From: Chryseolinea sp. H1M3-3
GTDB taxonomy: Bacteria; Bacteroidota; Bacteroidia; Cytophagales; Cyclobacteriaceae
Reading direction: 5' to 3'
DNA: 64,000 nt
Assembly (NCBI RefSeq): GCF_029360725.1
Contig: NZ_JARKMY010000004.1
Coordinates: 1-64,000, forward strand
A model generated the notes under the pieces. That model did not search any database and had not been told where the DNA came from. It saw only the letters and a program-made list of their open reading frames with translations. This document shows positions 54,486-64,000 of this stretch, in pieces (position 1 is the stretch's first letter; every line of letters begins with the position of its first letter). Position numbers and translations under genes: made by a program.

Positions 54486-55700
54486 TTATTTTTTTCCGAG
54501 CAATAAACGGACCTGCGACCCCCAGCCACCAATCATCAAATCCAGCACAGCGTCGCCGTTTACATCTCCCACAGCAATGCCCCAGCCGCGAGATACGGTG
54601 GTGCCTGGAATTACTTTGCTGGTCACGTTGTTAAATACGCCATTGCCATCATTTTGCAAAGCTTGCACCTGCGCGGCTTCGAACGGTGGTGTTTTAACTG
54701 CACTTAAAATAATATCCGAGTAACCGTCGTGATTAAAATCTACAATCGTACCCGAATAGCTGGATAATTTCTGCGCCGGAATTCTTTTTTCTGTTTCGTC
54801 TTTAAAACTTCCCTTGCCATCATTGATCAGCAAACGGGCTGTTGGATCTTTATCCCATGGGCCGCCGTTACTGGTAAGGTTTATAAATAAAATATCTGTA
54901 TGTCCATCGCGGTTAGCATCAAACGCCAACACATCACGGGTGTGCAACGGTACCAATAGTTCAAGTTTTTCGGAATGCTCTTTAAATTTTCCGTTTCCAT
55001 CGTTAAAAAACAAACGATTTGGCGGCGCTTCATTGCCTACCACCACATCCAGCTTATAGTCACCATTTAAATCAACGAGTTTTATGGCTTGCGTTTGGTC
55101 TTCATTAGCCGGCAGACCAGCCGTTGTATAATCGATAAAGTAGCCGGGTTTTTCGGAATTGTTGATCCATAAAAAGTCCTGCGCATTAGAACCGGAGTTG
55201 CCGATAATAATATCAGGTAGTCCGTCACCGTTCACATCACCGACGTCAAGACCATTACCCTCGCTTTTAGCAGGCAGGCGGTCGCTTACGTCAGTAAACG
55301 TGCCATTGGCTTTGCCAATGTAATATTCGTGCGTTTGGTCGTCTTCCGCTACGAAAATAATGTCGGCTATATTATCGTTGTTAAAATCTGCAATACGTAC
55401 ATGTTCTGAATCGTGATCCTTCTTTGGAAAAGCGCCTTTTTTCCATGTGAATTTTCCTTTACCATCGTTCAGGTATAAGCGATTGGGTTCCGATTCCAGT
55501 GCCAGTATCGCATCCAGGTCACGATCACTATCCACGTCCAGTAAAACCACATCGAGCGCATGTTCTCTGCCATCGACGGGCACGTGCGTTGTTGTTACAT
55601 CTTTAAACCAGGCAGTTTCATTTTGCTGTGCTTGTACCAGGGTTGCAGCACACAACACACAACTAGACAATGCCGTCAACAGATTTCTAACCATGGCCAA
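54486..55700 (-). CDS. Secreted FG-GAP/VCBS repeat protein
   Basis: A 404-residue protein with a signal peptide ending LVQAQ. The mature part is a seven-blade propeller in which each blade carries a Ca2+-binding loop of the form DxNxDxxxD: DVDSDRDLD, DFNNDNIAD, DVNGDGLPD, DLNGDYKLD, DANRDGHTD, DFNHDGYSD and DVNGDAVLD. Integrin-like propellers of this kind mediate binding to proteins or glycans on the cell surface. No enzymatic domain is fused. It is transcribed alone. Confidence 0.9.
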   Translation of the reverse strand: MAMVRNLLTALSSCVLCAATLVQAQQNETAWFKDVTTTHVPVDGREHALDVVLLDVDSDRDLDAILALESEPNRLYLNDGKGKFTWKKGAFPKKDHDSEHVRIADFNNDNIADIIFVAEDDQTHEYYIGKANGTFTDVSDRLPAKSEGNGLDVGDVNGDGLPDIIIGNSGSNAQDFLWINNSEKPGYFIDYTTAGLPANEDQTQAIKLVDLNGDYKLDVVVGNEAPPNRLFFNDGNGKFKEHSEKLELLVPLHTRDVLAFDANRDGHTDILFINLTSNGGPWDKDPTARLLINDGKGSFKDETEKRIPAQKLSSYSGTIVDFNHDGYSDIILSAVKTPPFEAAQVQALQNDGNGVFNNVTSKVIPGTTVSRGWGIAVGDVNGDAVLDLMIGGWGSQVRLLLGKK

Positions 55701-55723
55701 AAGTAACGGACAATTCGGATTTA

Positions 55724-56884
55724 GTGAAACAAATTGACCGGGACCATTGCCCCGTCGGATGCTTTTCTTCTACCTTGAAAATCCTTAAGTTTGATTTACC
55801 AAAAACGCTGCCTGCTTTGGAAATACTGGAAACATTACAGAACGAGTTCGCCGACTTTTTTTCCATAAAGGGAATCGTCGACCTCATTCGTTCAGGCGAC
55901 TACGACTCGCTGCGCACCTGGAAAGGAATTACAACAGTTCTTTCGCCCCTGATTCCATTCATTGTTATGATAGAGATCCTGCTGGCGTTTGCACATAAAA
56001 ATTTTAACAGAGCGGAGTATAAGATCCCTTTCTTCATTTACGTGTTCAATCGGATTATTGGAAAATTTATTTCGTTTGGGATAGTCGCTTATTGTGTAGG
56101 CCTGTTCTCGCCGTACGCATTGGTGCCGGTTTCCCTTACGTGGTACTGGTTTATCTATGGATACATCGTCTGGGAGTTTGCACATTTCATCTATCATTAC
56201 CTTGCCCATAAGGTGAGATTGTTCTGGTGCCTCCACTCCTCTCACCACGCGCCGGAGCAAATGAATCTATCCGTTACGTATGCTCATTTTTTCCTGGAAG
56301 GCCCATACGCCGATTTTATCCGGACATCCATTTGCATGCTGGCAGGTGTTCCTCCCGTGATGCTGTTCGCCATTATGTTTATTGATGGCACATGGGGCGG
56401 ATTTATTCACGTTGGTGAAAACTTCATGAAGAATGCGCGTTTTGGTTTCCTCGGAAAATTCATCCTCACACCCTCGCACCACCGCGTACACCACGCGCGC
56501 AACGCCTTGTACATGGACACCAATTTCTGCAACCTGCTGAATATCTGGGACCGCGTTTTCAAGACTTATCAACCGGAACAGGATAACATCAAGATCCAAT
56601 ATGGTATCACCCGGAACATCAACGCGGGAAATTTTTTCGATGTATACTTTGGCGAATTTTATTACCTGGTAAAAGATGTCATCCGGGCTCCCGGCATAAA
56701 GAATAAATTCCTGTATCTGATCATGCCACCTGGTTGGGATCACACCGGCAATCATAAGCTGGCGAAAGACATCCGGCAGCAGTACATCAAAGAGCATACA
56801 GGCCAGCCATTGGTCGACCCAGTATCCGACGACCAGCTCAATCCCGAACACCCGGCGACTTCTTCGCCAGGGTCAATTGTTTGA
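55724..56884 (+). CDS. Sterol-desaturase/fatty-acid-hydroxylase family membrane enzyme
   Basis: The gene starts with GTG and encodes 386 residues. About four membrane helices occur between residues 75 and 230. The diiron histidine boxes are present: HFIYHYLAH, then HSSHH, and near the C-terminus HHRVHHA with a later HTG-like position. Members hydroxylate or desaturate lipids using oxygen and iron at the membrane. The substrate could be a carotenoid, hopanoid or fatty acid. The C-terminal 90 residues after the last box are hydrophilic. It is divergent from the FG-GAP gene with only 23 bp between starts, which is tight for two promoters. Confidence 0.92.
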   Translation: MKQIDRDHCPVGCFSSTLKILKFDLPKTLPALEILETLQNEFADFFSIKGIVDLIRSGDYDSLRTWKGITTVLSPLIPFIVMIEILLAFAHKNFNRAEYKIPFFIYVFNRIIGKFISFGIVAYCVGLFSPYALVPVSLTWYWFIYGYIVWEFAHFIYHYLAHKVRLFWCLHSSHHAPEQMNLSVTYAHFFLEGPYADFIRTSICMLAGVPPVMLFAIMFIDGTWGGFIHVGENFMKNARFGFLGKFILTPSHHRVHHARNALYMDTNFCNLLNIWDRVFKTYQPEQDNIKIQYGITRNINAGNFFDVYFGEFYYLVKDVIRAPGIKNKFLYLIMPPGWDHTGNHKLAKDIRQQYIKEHTGQPLVDPVSDDQLNPEHPATSSPGSIV

Positions 56885-56898
56885 TAACTTTACTTTGG

Positions 56899-57993
56899 CT
56901 ATCCGAGGAAGTTGATTAGTTCTTGCGCATACACATCGGGTACTTCCAACGCTGCAAAGTGTCCACCTTTTTTCATCACCGCAAAGTTTGCAACATTAAC
57001 CTTTCTGTCGGCCCATGCTTTTGGAAACTGAGCTTCTTTAGGAAACAACGATATGCCTGTTGGTACCTCAACGCGTTGAGATGATTTTAATCCGCCACTA
57101 TAACTGGCTCGTGCATTTTCGGCGTATACCCTAATTGATGAATTGATCGACTGACTAACCCAATATATCATAATGTTCGTGATCAATTCATCTTTCGTGA
57201 TGCAGCTTTCGATGTTGCCATCATGATCACTCCACGAATAAAACTTCTCAAGGATCCAGGAAGCAAGCCCCACCGGACTATCATTCAAACCATATCCCAA
57301 TGTCTGTGGTTTCGTAGACTGTATCATATTAAACGCACCTTCCGCGAAAAACCAGTGTTGGATCTGCTGTCCGAATGCCTGTTCTTCGGGTGTCATTGTA
57401 CTCCAGTCTTCAGTGCCGTTGGGATAACCCACATCTGTTAAATGTATGGCTTGAATATTTTCCGGGTATTGCACCGCGAGTGACTTGGTCACATCTGCAC
57501 CCATATCTCCGCCGGCTGCAACATACTTCTGATAGCCCAATACCTTTGTCATGAGCTTGTTGAACAACACTGCAACGCGGTCAATATCCATCGCAGTTTG
57601 TTGAGAGAAACCAAAGCCTGGTATTGAAGGGATTACAAGATCGAAAGAGTCTTGAAGCATGGGAATAACTTTCAGAAAGCGGTAGAAGGAATCGGGCCAT
57701 CCATGGGTTAGCAAAAGCGGTATTGTCGCCTGCCCTTTTCCTTTGACATGTATAAAATGGATGGTAACACCGTCAATATCGACTTTGAATTGTGGATGTT
57801 TATTGATCTCAGTTTCGTGTTTTCGCCAGTCATATTCATTCTGCCAGTAACTCACTAGTTCGCGTAAATAATTCGGGTCAGTGCCATAACTCCAGCCAGC
57901 ATTTTCGGGCTCGTCTGTCCAGCGGGTCTGCTTCAATCGGGTTGACAAATCGTTTAATACTTCCTGGGGCACTTCGACTTTAAATGGTTTCAT
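56899..57993 (-). CDS. Epoxide hydrolase with EHN domain
   Basis: I use the ATG of MKPFKVEVPQEVL, which matches the family start and gives 364 residues; the frame opens 13 codons earlier. The N-terminal EHN domain has LSTRLKQTRWTDEPENAGWSYGTD. The hydrolase core has HGWPDSFYRF as oxyanion motif, the nucleophile Asp in AAGGDMGAD, ring-opening Tyr candidates in the cap, and the catalytic His in KKGGHFAALE. The enzyme converts epoxides to diols in the cytoplasm. Its stop is 14 bp from the convergent hydroxylase gene. Confidence 0.93.
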   Translation of the reverse strand: MKPFKVEVPQEVLNDLSTRLKQTRWTDEPENAGWSYGTDPNYLRELVSYWQNEYDWRKHETEINKHPQFKVDIDGVTIHFIHVKGKGQATIPLLLTHGWPDSFYRFLKVIPMLQDSFDLVIPSIPGFGFSQQTAMDIDRVAVLFNKLMTKVLGYQKYVAAGGDMGADVTKSLAVQYPENIQAIHLTDVGYPNGTEDWSTMTPEEQAFGQQIQHWFFAEGAFNMIQSTKPQTLGYGLNDSPVGLASWILEKFYSWSDHDGNIESCITKDELITNIMIYWVSQSINSSIRVYAENARASYSGGLKSSQRVEVPTGISLFPKEAQFPKAWADRKVNVANFAVMKKGGHFAALEVPDVYAQELINFLG

Positions 57994-58116
57994 AGTTTGA
58001 TTCGTTTTGTTTGATGAATCAAAGCTACACATGGGGTTACCGCTGTCATTGTAAAAAATTTACCTGGCGCAATTCATCCTACAGCTACATGTAGCGCTTT
58101 AAGTACCGATAATAAT

Positions 58117-58947
58117 TCAGGAAGGAAGATTTAAAATAACATCCGACACAAGCCTGTTTTCTTCTATTGCTATCTGAGACCTTATGTAATCTGTCGGACT
58201 GATACCCGAGAAATGCGAAAAATCTTTGATCAGGTGTGCCTGGTCATAATAGCCATGGCGTTGCACGATCGAAAACCAATCGACCTTGTTTTTTCCGGTT
58301 TGCAGCTCCTTCACAATACCGTGGAACCGTGACAGTCGTTGAAGATATTTAGGTGAAAAGCCTGTATGTTTTTTAAGAACGTGAATCACATGTTTTTGTG
58401 AATAGCCAGATTTATGAATTAGCCAATCAATAGGCTTTCCGATATTCTTATCGATGAACCGTACAATGTCCTGTTCCATCGAGTCTTCCATCTTATATTG
58501 CAGAAAGTAATTTTCAAGTAAAGCAAACATTTCCAAAACACACGGAGCGTTGATTATTTTTTGATACAAATGGCGAAACGACGCGCCGAGCAAATCTTCC
58601 GCTTCAATGCCGACGTGGTCGATGCTTGTTATCGGTATTTTGGTAAGGCAAAAAAAACCACCGGTTGTAAACCTGACGCTGATGATCGTTGAATCGATGT
58701 TGTTCTTATATACGATGGCCTGTTTCTGTAAACCGGAGATCCATGCCCTTTTTACTTCTTGTTTTTTCTGCAATCCTTCGTCAGGATAAATAGTATTGAC
58801 GGTACGATCATTAAGTTCGATTACAAGATTGACGCCGCCATCTGGTAATTCCTTGAGAAAGGGAATGGGCAAAGATCCGCTCACGAAGACCATGTGTTCA
58901 ATAAAATTTGACAACGGAAATGGTGGAACGTGCTTTTGTACTTTCAT
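58117..58947 (-). CDS. AraC-family transcriptional regulator
   Basis: A 276-residue protein. The N-terminal domain (about residues 1-130) is a beta-rich sensor of the DUF6597 type, with FLKELPDGGVNLVIEL. The C-terminal double helix-turn-helix (about 165-262) includes IDWLIHKSGYSQKHVIHVLKKHTGFSP and VQRHGYYDQAHLIKDFSHFSGISP. It lies about 85 bp downstream of the epoxide hydrolase start, in the same direction. It may control that gene or act elsewhere. Confidence 0.92.
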   Translation of the reverse strand: MKVQKHVPPFPLSNFIEHMVFVSGSLPIPFLKELPDGGVNLVIELNDRTVNTIYPDEGLQKKQEVKRAWISGLQKQAIVYKNNIDSTIISVRFTTGGFFCLTKIPITSIDHVGIEAEDLLGASFRHLYQKIINAPCVLEMFALLENYFLQYKMEDSMEQDIVRFIDKNIGKPIDWLIHKSGYSQKHVIHVLKKHTGFSPKYLQRLSRFHGIVKELQTGKNKVDWFSIVQRHGYYDQAHLIKDFSHFSGISPTDYIRSQIAIEENRLVSDVILNLPS

Positions 58948-59145
58948 TCTTCCATTTGTTTTGTTTGCAACAAAATTAATTCACGGAAGTACAATGTACG
59001 GAAAGGTATTTTTTATTTTAAAATTATTTATCTCTTAAGACGAAAACCTATTTCCCAGACGATCTCGCAATCTGTAATAAATCAGAAAGCCATGGAGATC
59101 AAATGGAGTACCATCGTTGGATAGCATTAATCCATTGATACAAGT

Positions 59146-60042
59146 TTAATTCATCGAACTCCGATATTCTAAAGGCGTTACCCCTACATGCTGCTTAAAC
59201 ACCCGCGTGAAGTGCTGCGGATATTTAAATCCTAACTCATAAGCAATCTCGCTCACAGATTTTGTCGAATCGAAGATTTTCTCCTTTGCTACATCAATGA
59301 GTTTGAGGTGTATGTACTCGTTGGCTGACTTCCCGGTTTCTTTTTTTATCAGGTCTCCGAAATAATTAGCAGAAAGATTCAATTCACTTGCGCAGTATGC
59401 GACAGACGGCAAACCAACTTCTTGTGGTTTTTCTGATGCGAAGAAATTTTTTAGCAATGTTTCGAAGCGTTCGAGAATTCCTTTGTTAGTGTTGTCGCGC
59501 GTGATGAACTGGCGATCGTAGAATCGAACACAATAATTTAAGAACAATTCGATATTGGACACGATCAACGTCTTGCTGTGCTTATCGACAGCATGCTCCA
59601 GCTCGAATTTGATTTTGGAAAAGCAATCCAGAATGATTTGTCTTTCACGTTCCGACAGGTGCAGTGCTTCATTCGTGGTGTAAGAGAAAAAAGTGTAATC
59701 GTTGATATGGCGACCCAATGAAGTGCCGTGAATAAGATCAGCATGAAATACCAATGCCAGACCCTTTGGTTGATACCACTCTTCACCTTGCGACCCAATG
59801 ACTTGACCAGGTGCTAAAAAGACGAGTGTCCCCTCTTCATAATCATAGTTGCTGATACCGTACTTAAGATCACCACACTTAATCTCTTTTAAGAATACTA
59901 CATAAAATCCATAGCTCATCTTTCTTAGCTGCCGGGGTGCTGCTTTTGAAAGATCAACAACGCTAACAAGTGGGTGAAGCGTCTCATTTTTGTTGAAGGC
60001 ATTGTACTGACTGACCGTATCAAATTTCAATATCTCTTCCAT
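59146..60042 (-). CDS. AraC-family transcriptional regulator
   Basis: A 298-residue protein with an N-terminal cupin-like sensor (KCGDLKYGISNYDYEEGTLVFLAPGQVIG, about residues 50-90). The C-terminal AraC DNA-binding domain (about 195-295) includes YCASELNLSANYFGDLIKKETGKS and VSEIAYELGFKYPQHFTRVFKQHVGVTP. It is divergent from the aldo-keto reductase gene across 170 bp and is the most likely activator of that cluster, a common pairing in Bacteroidota. Confidence 0.94.
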   Translation of the reverse strand: MEEILKFDTVSQYNAFNKNETLHPLVSVVDLSKAAPRQLRKMSYGFYVVFLKEIKCGDLKYGISNYDYEEGTLVFLAPGQVIGSQGEEWYQPKGLALVFHADLIHGTSLGRHINDYTFFSYTTNEALHLSERERQIILDCFSKIKFELEHAVDKHSKTLIVSNIELFLNYCVRFYDRQFITRDNTNKGILERFETLLKNFFASEKPQEVGLPSVAYCASELNLSANYFGDLIKKETGKSANEYIHLKLIDVAKEKIFDSTKSVSEIAYELGFKYPQHFTRVFKQHVGVTPLEYRSSMN

Positions 60043-60109
60043 AGCTGGCTTTCATTTCTTGCTCAAAATTACACGTTCCCCGGCCATTTTCTACAGCAAC
60101 AAGCGCTAA

Positions 60110-61195
<1,086 letters not shown>

Positions 61196-61223
61196 ACTTT
61201 TTATTTACGAGTAAAGAACAATC

Positions 61224-62276
61224 ATGAAGTATTTAATAATGACATTATCACTCTTATCAAATATCAACAATATCACTGCTCAAGAGAATCGAAAAGACAC
61301 TAAACAAAACCCCTACACATTAGTGTATGAGGGCGCCATTACTGGCAATGTCGAAGGTAAAGTGAACATGCATCCAGTGACTTACACGTTGAATGGAATT
61401 AATATCGCTGCAAATGTTTATACTCCTCCAAATTACGATGCATCAAAAAAATATCCGGCGGTAGTAGTCGCTCATCCTAATGGCGGCGTGAAAGAGCAAG
61501 CATCTGGATTATATGCGCAACGTTTGGCCGAAACTGGTTTTATTACAATCGCTGCGGATGCTGCCTATCAGGGAGCAAGTGGTGGAGCGCCGCGACACAC
61601 TGATAAACCTGCTTACCGGGTTGACGACATCCGTGGTATGGCTGACTTTATCACGCGTTACACTGGAGTTGACCCAAACCGCCTTGGTGTGCTCGGCATT
61701 TGTGGTGGTGGCGGTTATACAATAAAAGCAGCCCAATCGGATAAACGATTCAAGGCCGTCTCGACGCTGAGTATGTTCAATACAGGTGAAGTAAGACGCA
61801 ATGGATTTCAGAACTCGCAGTTGGCTACCATCCAGGAGCGTTTGAAGAAAGCATCGGATGCACGTGCACAAGAAGCTGCAGGTGGTGAGATCATCTATGC
61901 GGGGGTTGCAAGTGTTACCGACGAAGATATTGCAAAAACGCCAACAGATTTATATCGGGAGGGGTATGTGTATTACTACAGAACTCATGCACATCCGAAT
62001 TCTACTTTTCTATATACGATGAGCAGTCTACTGGATTTAATGACTTGGGACGCTACTACCAATATGGACCTATTGACTCAACCACTGTTGATGATTGCCG
62101 GAAGCAAAGCCGACACCAAGTATATGACTGATGATGCGTTCAGCAAAGCTACCAGTGCGACGAGTAAGGAGCTGTTTGTTCTTGACGGCGCGACGCATAT
62201 CCAAAGTTACTGGAAGCCGGAGTATGTGAATAAAGCAGTTAGAAAACTGACAGATTTCTTTAATAAAAATCTTTGA
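61224..62276 (+). CDS. Secreted alpha/beta hydrolase (dienelactone-hydrolase-related)
   Basis: The 350-residue protein has a short N-terminal signal peptide (NNITAQ). The core has VAHPNGGVKEQ as oxyanion region and a nucleophile elbow LGICGGGGYT, where Cys takes the usual Ser place as in dienelactone hydrolases. The acid lies near AGSKADTKYM and the His is in DGATHIQSYW. Its C-terminal region resembles the decayed hydrolase piece at 15750-15950. It is clustered with the aldo-keto reductase and cupin genes. The substrate is unknown. Confidence 0.9.
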   Translation: MKYLIMTLSLLSNINNITAQENRKDTKQNPYTLVYEGAITGNVEGKVNMHPVTYTLNGINIAANVYTPPNYDASKKYPAVVVAHPNGGVKEQASGLYAQRLAETGFITIAADAAYQGASGGAPRHTDKPAYRVDDIRGMADFITRYTGVDPNRLGVLGICGGGGYTIKAAQSDKRFKAVSTLSMFNTGEVRRNGFQNSQLATIQERLKKASDARAQEAAGGEIIYAGVASVTDEDIAKTPTDLYREGYVYYYRTHAHPNSTFLYTMSSLLDLMTWDATTNMDLLTQPLLMIAGSKADTKYMTDDAFSKATSATSKELFVLDGATHIQSYWKPEYVNKAVRKLTDFFNKNL

Positions 62277-62305
62277 TAAGAAAACTAAACATTAGATAAC
62301 AAGCC

Positions 62306-62773
62306 ATGAAAAATATTCTGACACTGGTTTTCTTTTGCACAGTGATTTTCTCCTCGTGCGCACAACAACGCGGCAATAAACGGTCTGACGCGAACACCAT
62401 TTTTCCCAAAGGTAATAAAATCAATAACGACAATTTTAAGGGCACCGCATATCTCAAGACGCTGATGGAAGCAGACAGTCTCAACCCCACTTCCGTTGGC
62501 AACGTGACTTTCGAAGCTGGTGCCCGCACCAAGTGGCACAAACATCCAGGCGGACAAATTCTATTGGTAACGGATGGAGTGGGTTATTATCAAGAGCAAG
62601 GGCAAGCTAAAAAAATACTTCGAAAAGGTGATGTAATCAAGTGCCCTTCAAACGTGCCTCACTGGCATGGTGCGAGCGTTAACACAGCATTCGTTCAGGT
62701 CGCAATAACAAATCGTCACCTTGGTGAAACCGTCTGGCTACACGAAGTAACTGAGGAAGAATATATAAAGTAA
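62306..62773 (+). CDS. Cupin-domain lipoprotein, paralogue of the one at 17575
   Basis: A 155-residue protein with a signal peptide and lipobox FSSC (Cys19). The cupin barrel shows metal ligands in KWHKHPGGQ and PHWHGAS, and the shared segment LRKGDVIKCPSNVPHWHG. It has the same length and layout as the cupin at 17575, with about half the residues identical by eye. Both follow a hydrolase, intact here and decayed there. It lies 29 bp after the hydrolase gene. Confidence 0.9.
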   Translation: MKNILTLVFFCTVIFSSCAQQRGNKRSDANTIFPKGNKINNDNFKGTAYLKTLMEADSLNPTSVGNVTFEAGARTKWHKHPGGQILLVTDGVGYYQEQGQAKKILRKGDVIKCPSNVPHWHGASVNTAFVQVAITNRHLGETVWLHEVTEEEYIK

Positions 62774-62819
62774 TACCGACTGCTTTCCGGCAATGGCAGC
62801 TATCGGGATGAAACTATAA

Positions 62820-63896
62820 ATGAATATGAAGCATAACAGAAATAAGGTATTTGTGAGTGCATTAATATTATTGAGCACTTGCTTTAGCTACGGGCAAACG
62901 AAACAACCAATTATCATTCAGGATCAAGGAAGCTTCGCAGTTGGTGGTACGGTAAAAACTAACCCGGGGACATTCGATCCGATTAAGCGTACTCCAGAAG
63001 GGCAGACATTTCATGGCGATCACGCTTATGTGTTCTATCAAATACCTGTTAATTCAAAGAAGCTTCCGCTTGTGTTCTGGCACGGCATCGGTCAATTTTC
63101 GAAAACATGGGAGACAACACCCGATGGCCGTGAAGGTTATCAGAACATATTTTTAAGACGAGGCTTTGGCGTTTACCTGATTGATCAGCCGAGAAGAGGC
63201 CGTGCTAGTCGCAGTACCGACTCCGTTACAATTGTTCCGACACCTGATGAGCAGATGTGGTTTGGAACATTTCGTCTTGGGATTTGGCCGGATTACTTTC
63301 CGGGAGTCCAATTCGCAAAGGATCCTGAAACGCTCAATCAATATTTTAGACAGATGGCGCCTAACGTAGGGGGATTTGATCCCGACGTAATCTCCGATGC
63401 AACTTCAAAATTGTTCGACAAGATTGGTGAAGGAATCCTTGTCAGTCACTCCCACGCTGGTGGATTCGGATGGCTCTCTGCAATTAAGAATAACAAAATA
63501 AAAGCAATTGTCTCCTACGAGCCCGGCAGCGGTTTCATCTTTCCCGAAGGAAAGGTTCCGCCACCAATCGCAAGTTCTTCCGGTCCGGTTGCCGCTGTCG
63601 GTAAACCCATGGAGGACTTTTTGAAGCTTACGAAAATTCCGATCATCATCTATTATGGAGACAATATTCCATCCAAGCCCGATCCGAATCCAGGCGCTGA
63701 TGGCTGGCGCGCACGACTTGAAATGGCGAGACTCTGGCGTGACACAGTCAATCGTCATGGTGGTGATGTAACCCTTGTTCACTTGCCCGAAGTCGGTCTA
63801 AAAGGTAACACACATTTCCCTTTTTCCGATTTAAATAATCTTGAAGTCGCTGATTTAATGTCGAAGTGGTTAAAGGAAAAGAAATTAGACAAGTAA
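62820..63896 (+). CDS. Secreted alpha/beta hydrolase
   Basis: A 358-residue protein with a signal peptide ending near FSYGQ. It has LVFWHGIGQFSKTWE as oxyanion region, YLIDQPRRGRASRS as a conserved strand-loop, and the nucleophile elbow VSHSHAGGFG with Ser. The acid is probably in YYGDNIPSKP and the His in LKGNTHFPF. Family members of this type occur in clusters with cupins and reductases, but I know no proven substrate. It lies 46 bp behind the cupin and belongs to the same cluster. Confidence 0.9.
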   Translation: MNMKHNRNKVFVSALILLSTCFSYGQTKQPIIIQDQGSFAVGGTVKTNPGTFDPIKRTPEGQTFHGDHAYVFYQIPVNSKKLPLVFWHGIGQFSKTWETTPDGREGYQNIFLRRGFGVYLIDQPRRGRASRSTDSVTIVPTPDEQMWFGTFRLGIWPDYFPGVQFAKDPETLNQYFRQMAPNVGGFDPDVISDATSKLFDKIGEGILVSHSHAGGFGWLSAIKNNKIKAIVSYEPGSGFIFPEGKVPPPIASSSGPVAAVGKPMEDFLKLTKIPIIIYYGDNIPSKPDPNPGADGWRARLEMARLWRDTVNRHGGDVTLVHLPEVGLKGNTHFPFSDLNNLEVADLMSKWLKEKKLDK

Positions 63897-63919
63897 CAAC
63901 CAAACAATTTATACACGCT

Positions 63920-64000
63920 ATGAAAAAATCAATATTTGGGCTCTTCTTATTTGTATTGACGTTGGCAGTCAACGCTCAAACACCGAACACTGCAACCTTA
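63920..64000 (+). CDS. Start of a secreted protein, cut by the window end
   Basis: Only 27 codons are visible. They form a signal peptide (MKKSIFGLFLFVLTLAVNAQ) followed by TPNTATL. It starts 23 bp after the hydrolase stop, so it continues the same operon. The product cannot be named. Confidence 0.8.
   Translation, partial: MKKSIFGLFLFVLTLAVNAQTPNTATL

Noticed and set aside
56267-56851. 194-codon minus-strand frame
   Set aside because: It is antisense to the hydroxylase gene, whose histidine boxes are intact.

Overview
The window reads as a chromosomal segment of a Bacteroidota bacterium, probably of the Cytophagales (inference). Supporting signs are TAnnTTTG-type -7 promoter boxes (9617, 38686, 41432), weak Shine-Dalgarno signals, many secreted proteins and lipoproteins with short signal peptides, FtsX-type permeases paired with PadR regulators, and AraC, HxlR and GlxA regulators. 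No rRNA, tRNA, CRISPR array or replication origin was seen.

Region 1 (about 1-10.4 kb) looks accessory. It holds a DUF4268 nuclease-like protein, small unknown genes, a complete IS21-family element (3405-6112) with a 7-bp target duplication, a SEFIR/TIR-type immune effector, a repeat-rich gap and a WYL regulator.

Region 2 (about 10.4-35.1 kb) is dominated by a family of interspersed repeats. Each is built from a 32-nt hairpin, with left and right ends in opposite orientation, and there is one tandem array with a period of about 212 bp. Five repeat edges abut broken gene pieces. Four of these have a matching full gene in the same window: glnS, a lipoprotein, an FtsX permease and a cupin. The fifth is the decayed 3' end of an alpha/beta hydrolase. 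I regard this as the most unusual feature of the window. Between the repeats lie a kdpD-like/kdpE/kup potassium operon, an alcohol dehydrogenase/cyclophilin-like/cupin operon, a large secreted propeller-like protein, a lipoprotein, and three FtsX permeases, two of them with PadR regulators.

Region 3 (35-48 kb) contains glnS, an ECF sigma factor, several SnoaL/NTF2-like proteins including a fusion to a truncated hemoglobin, GlxA and HxlR regulators around a divergent promoter with a perfect 13-bp inverted repeat, an Ada repair protein, a PKD/beta-helix lipoprotein and a luciferase-like monooxygenase.

Region 4 (48-64 kb) starts with a five-gene carbohydrate-ester and arabinoside hydrolase operon (GH43, feruloyl-esterase-like, other esterases) without SusC/SusD. 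It continues with an FG-GAP protein, a sterol-desaturase-family hydroxylase, an epoxide hydrolase, two AraC regulators, and an aldo-keto reductase/hydrolase/cupin/hydrolase cluster. The hydrolase-plus-cupin part of that cluster resembles the repeat-disrupted operon at 15.7-18 kb. The last gene runs off the window.
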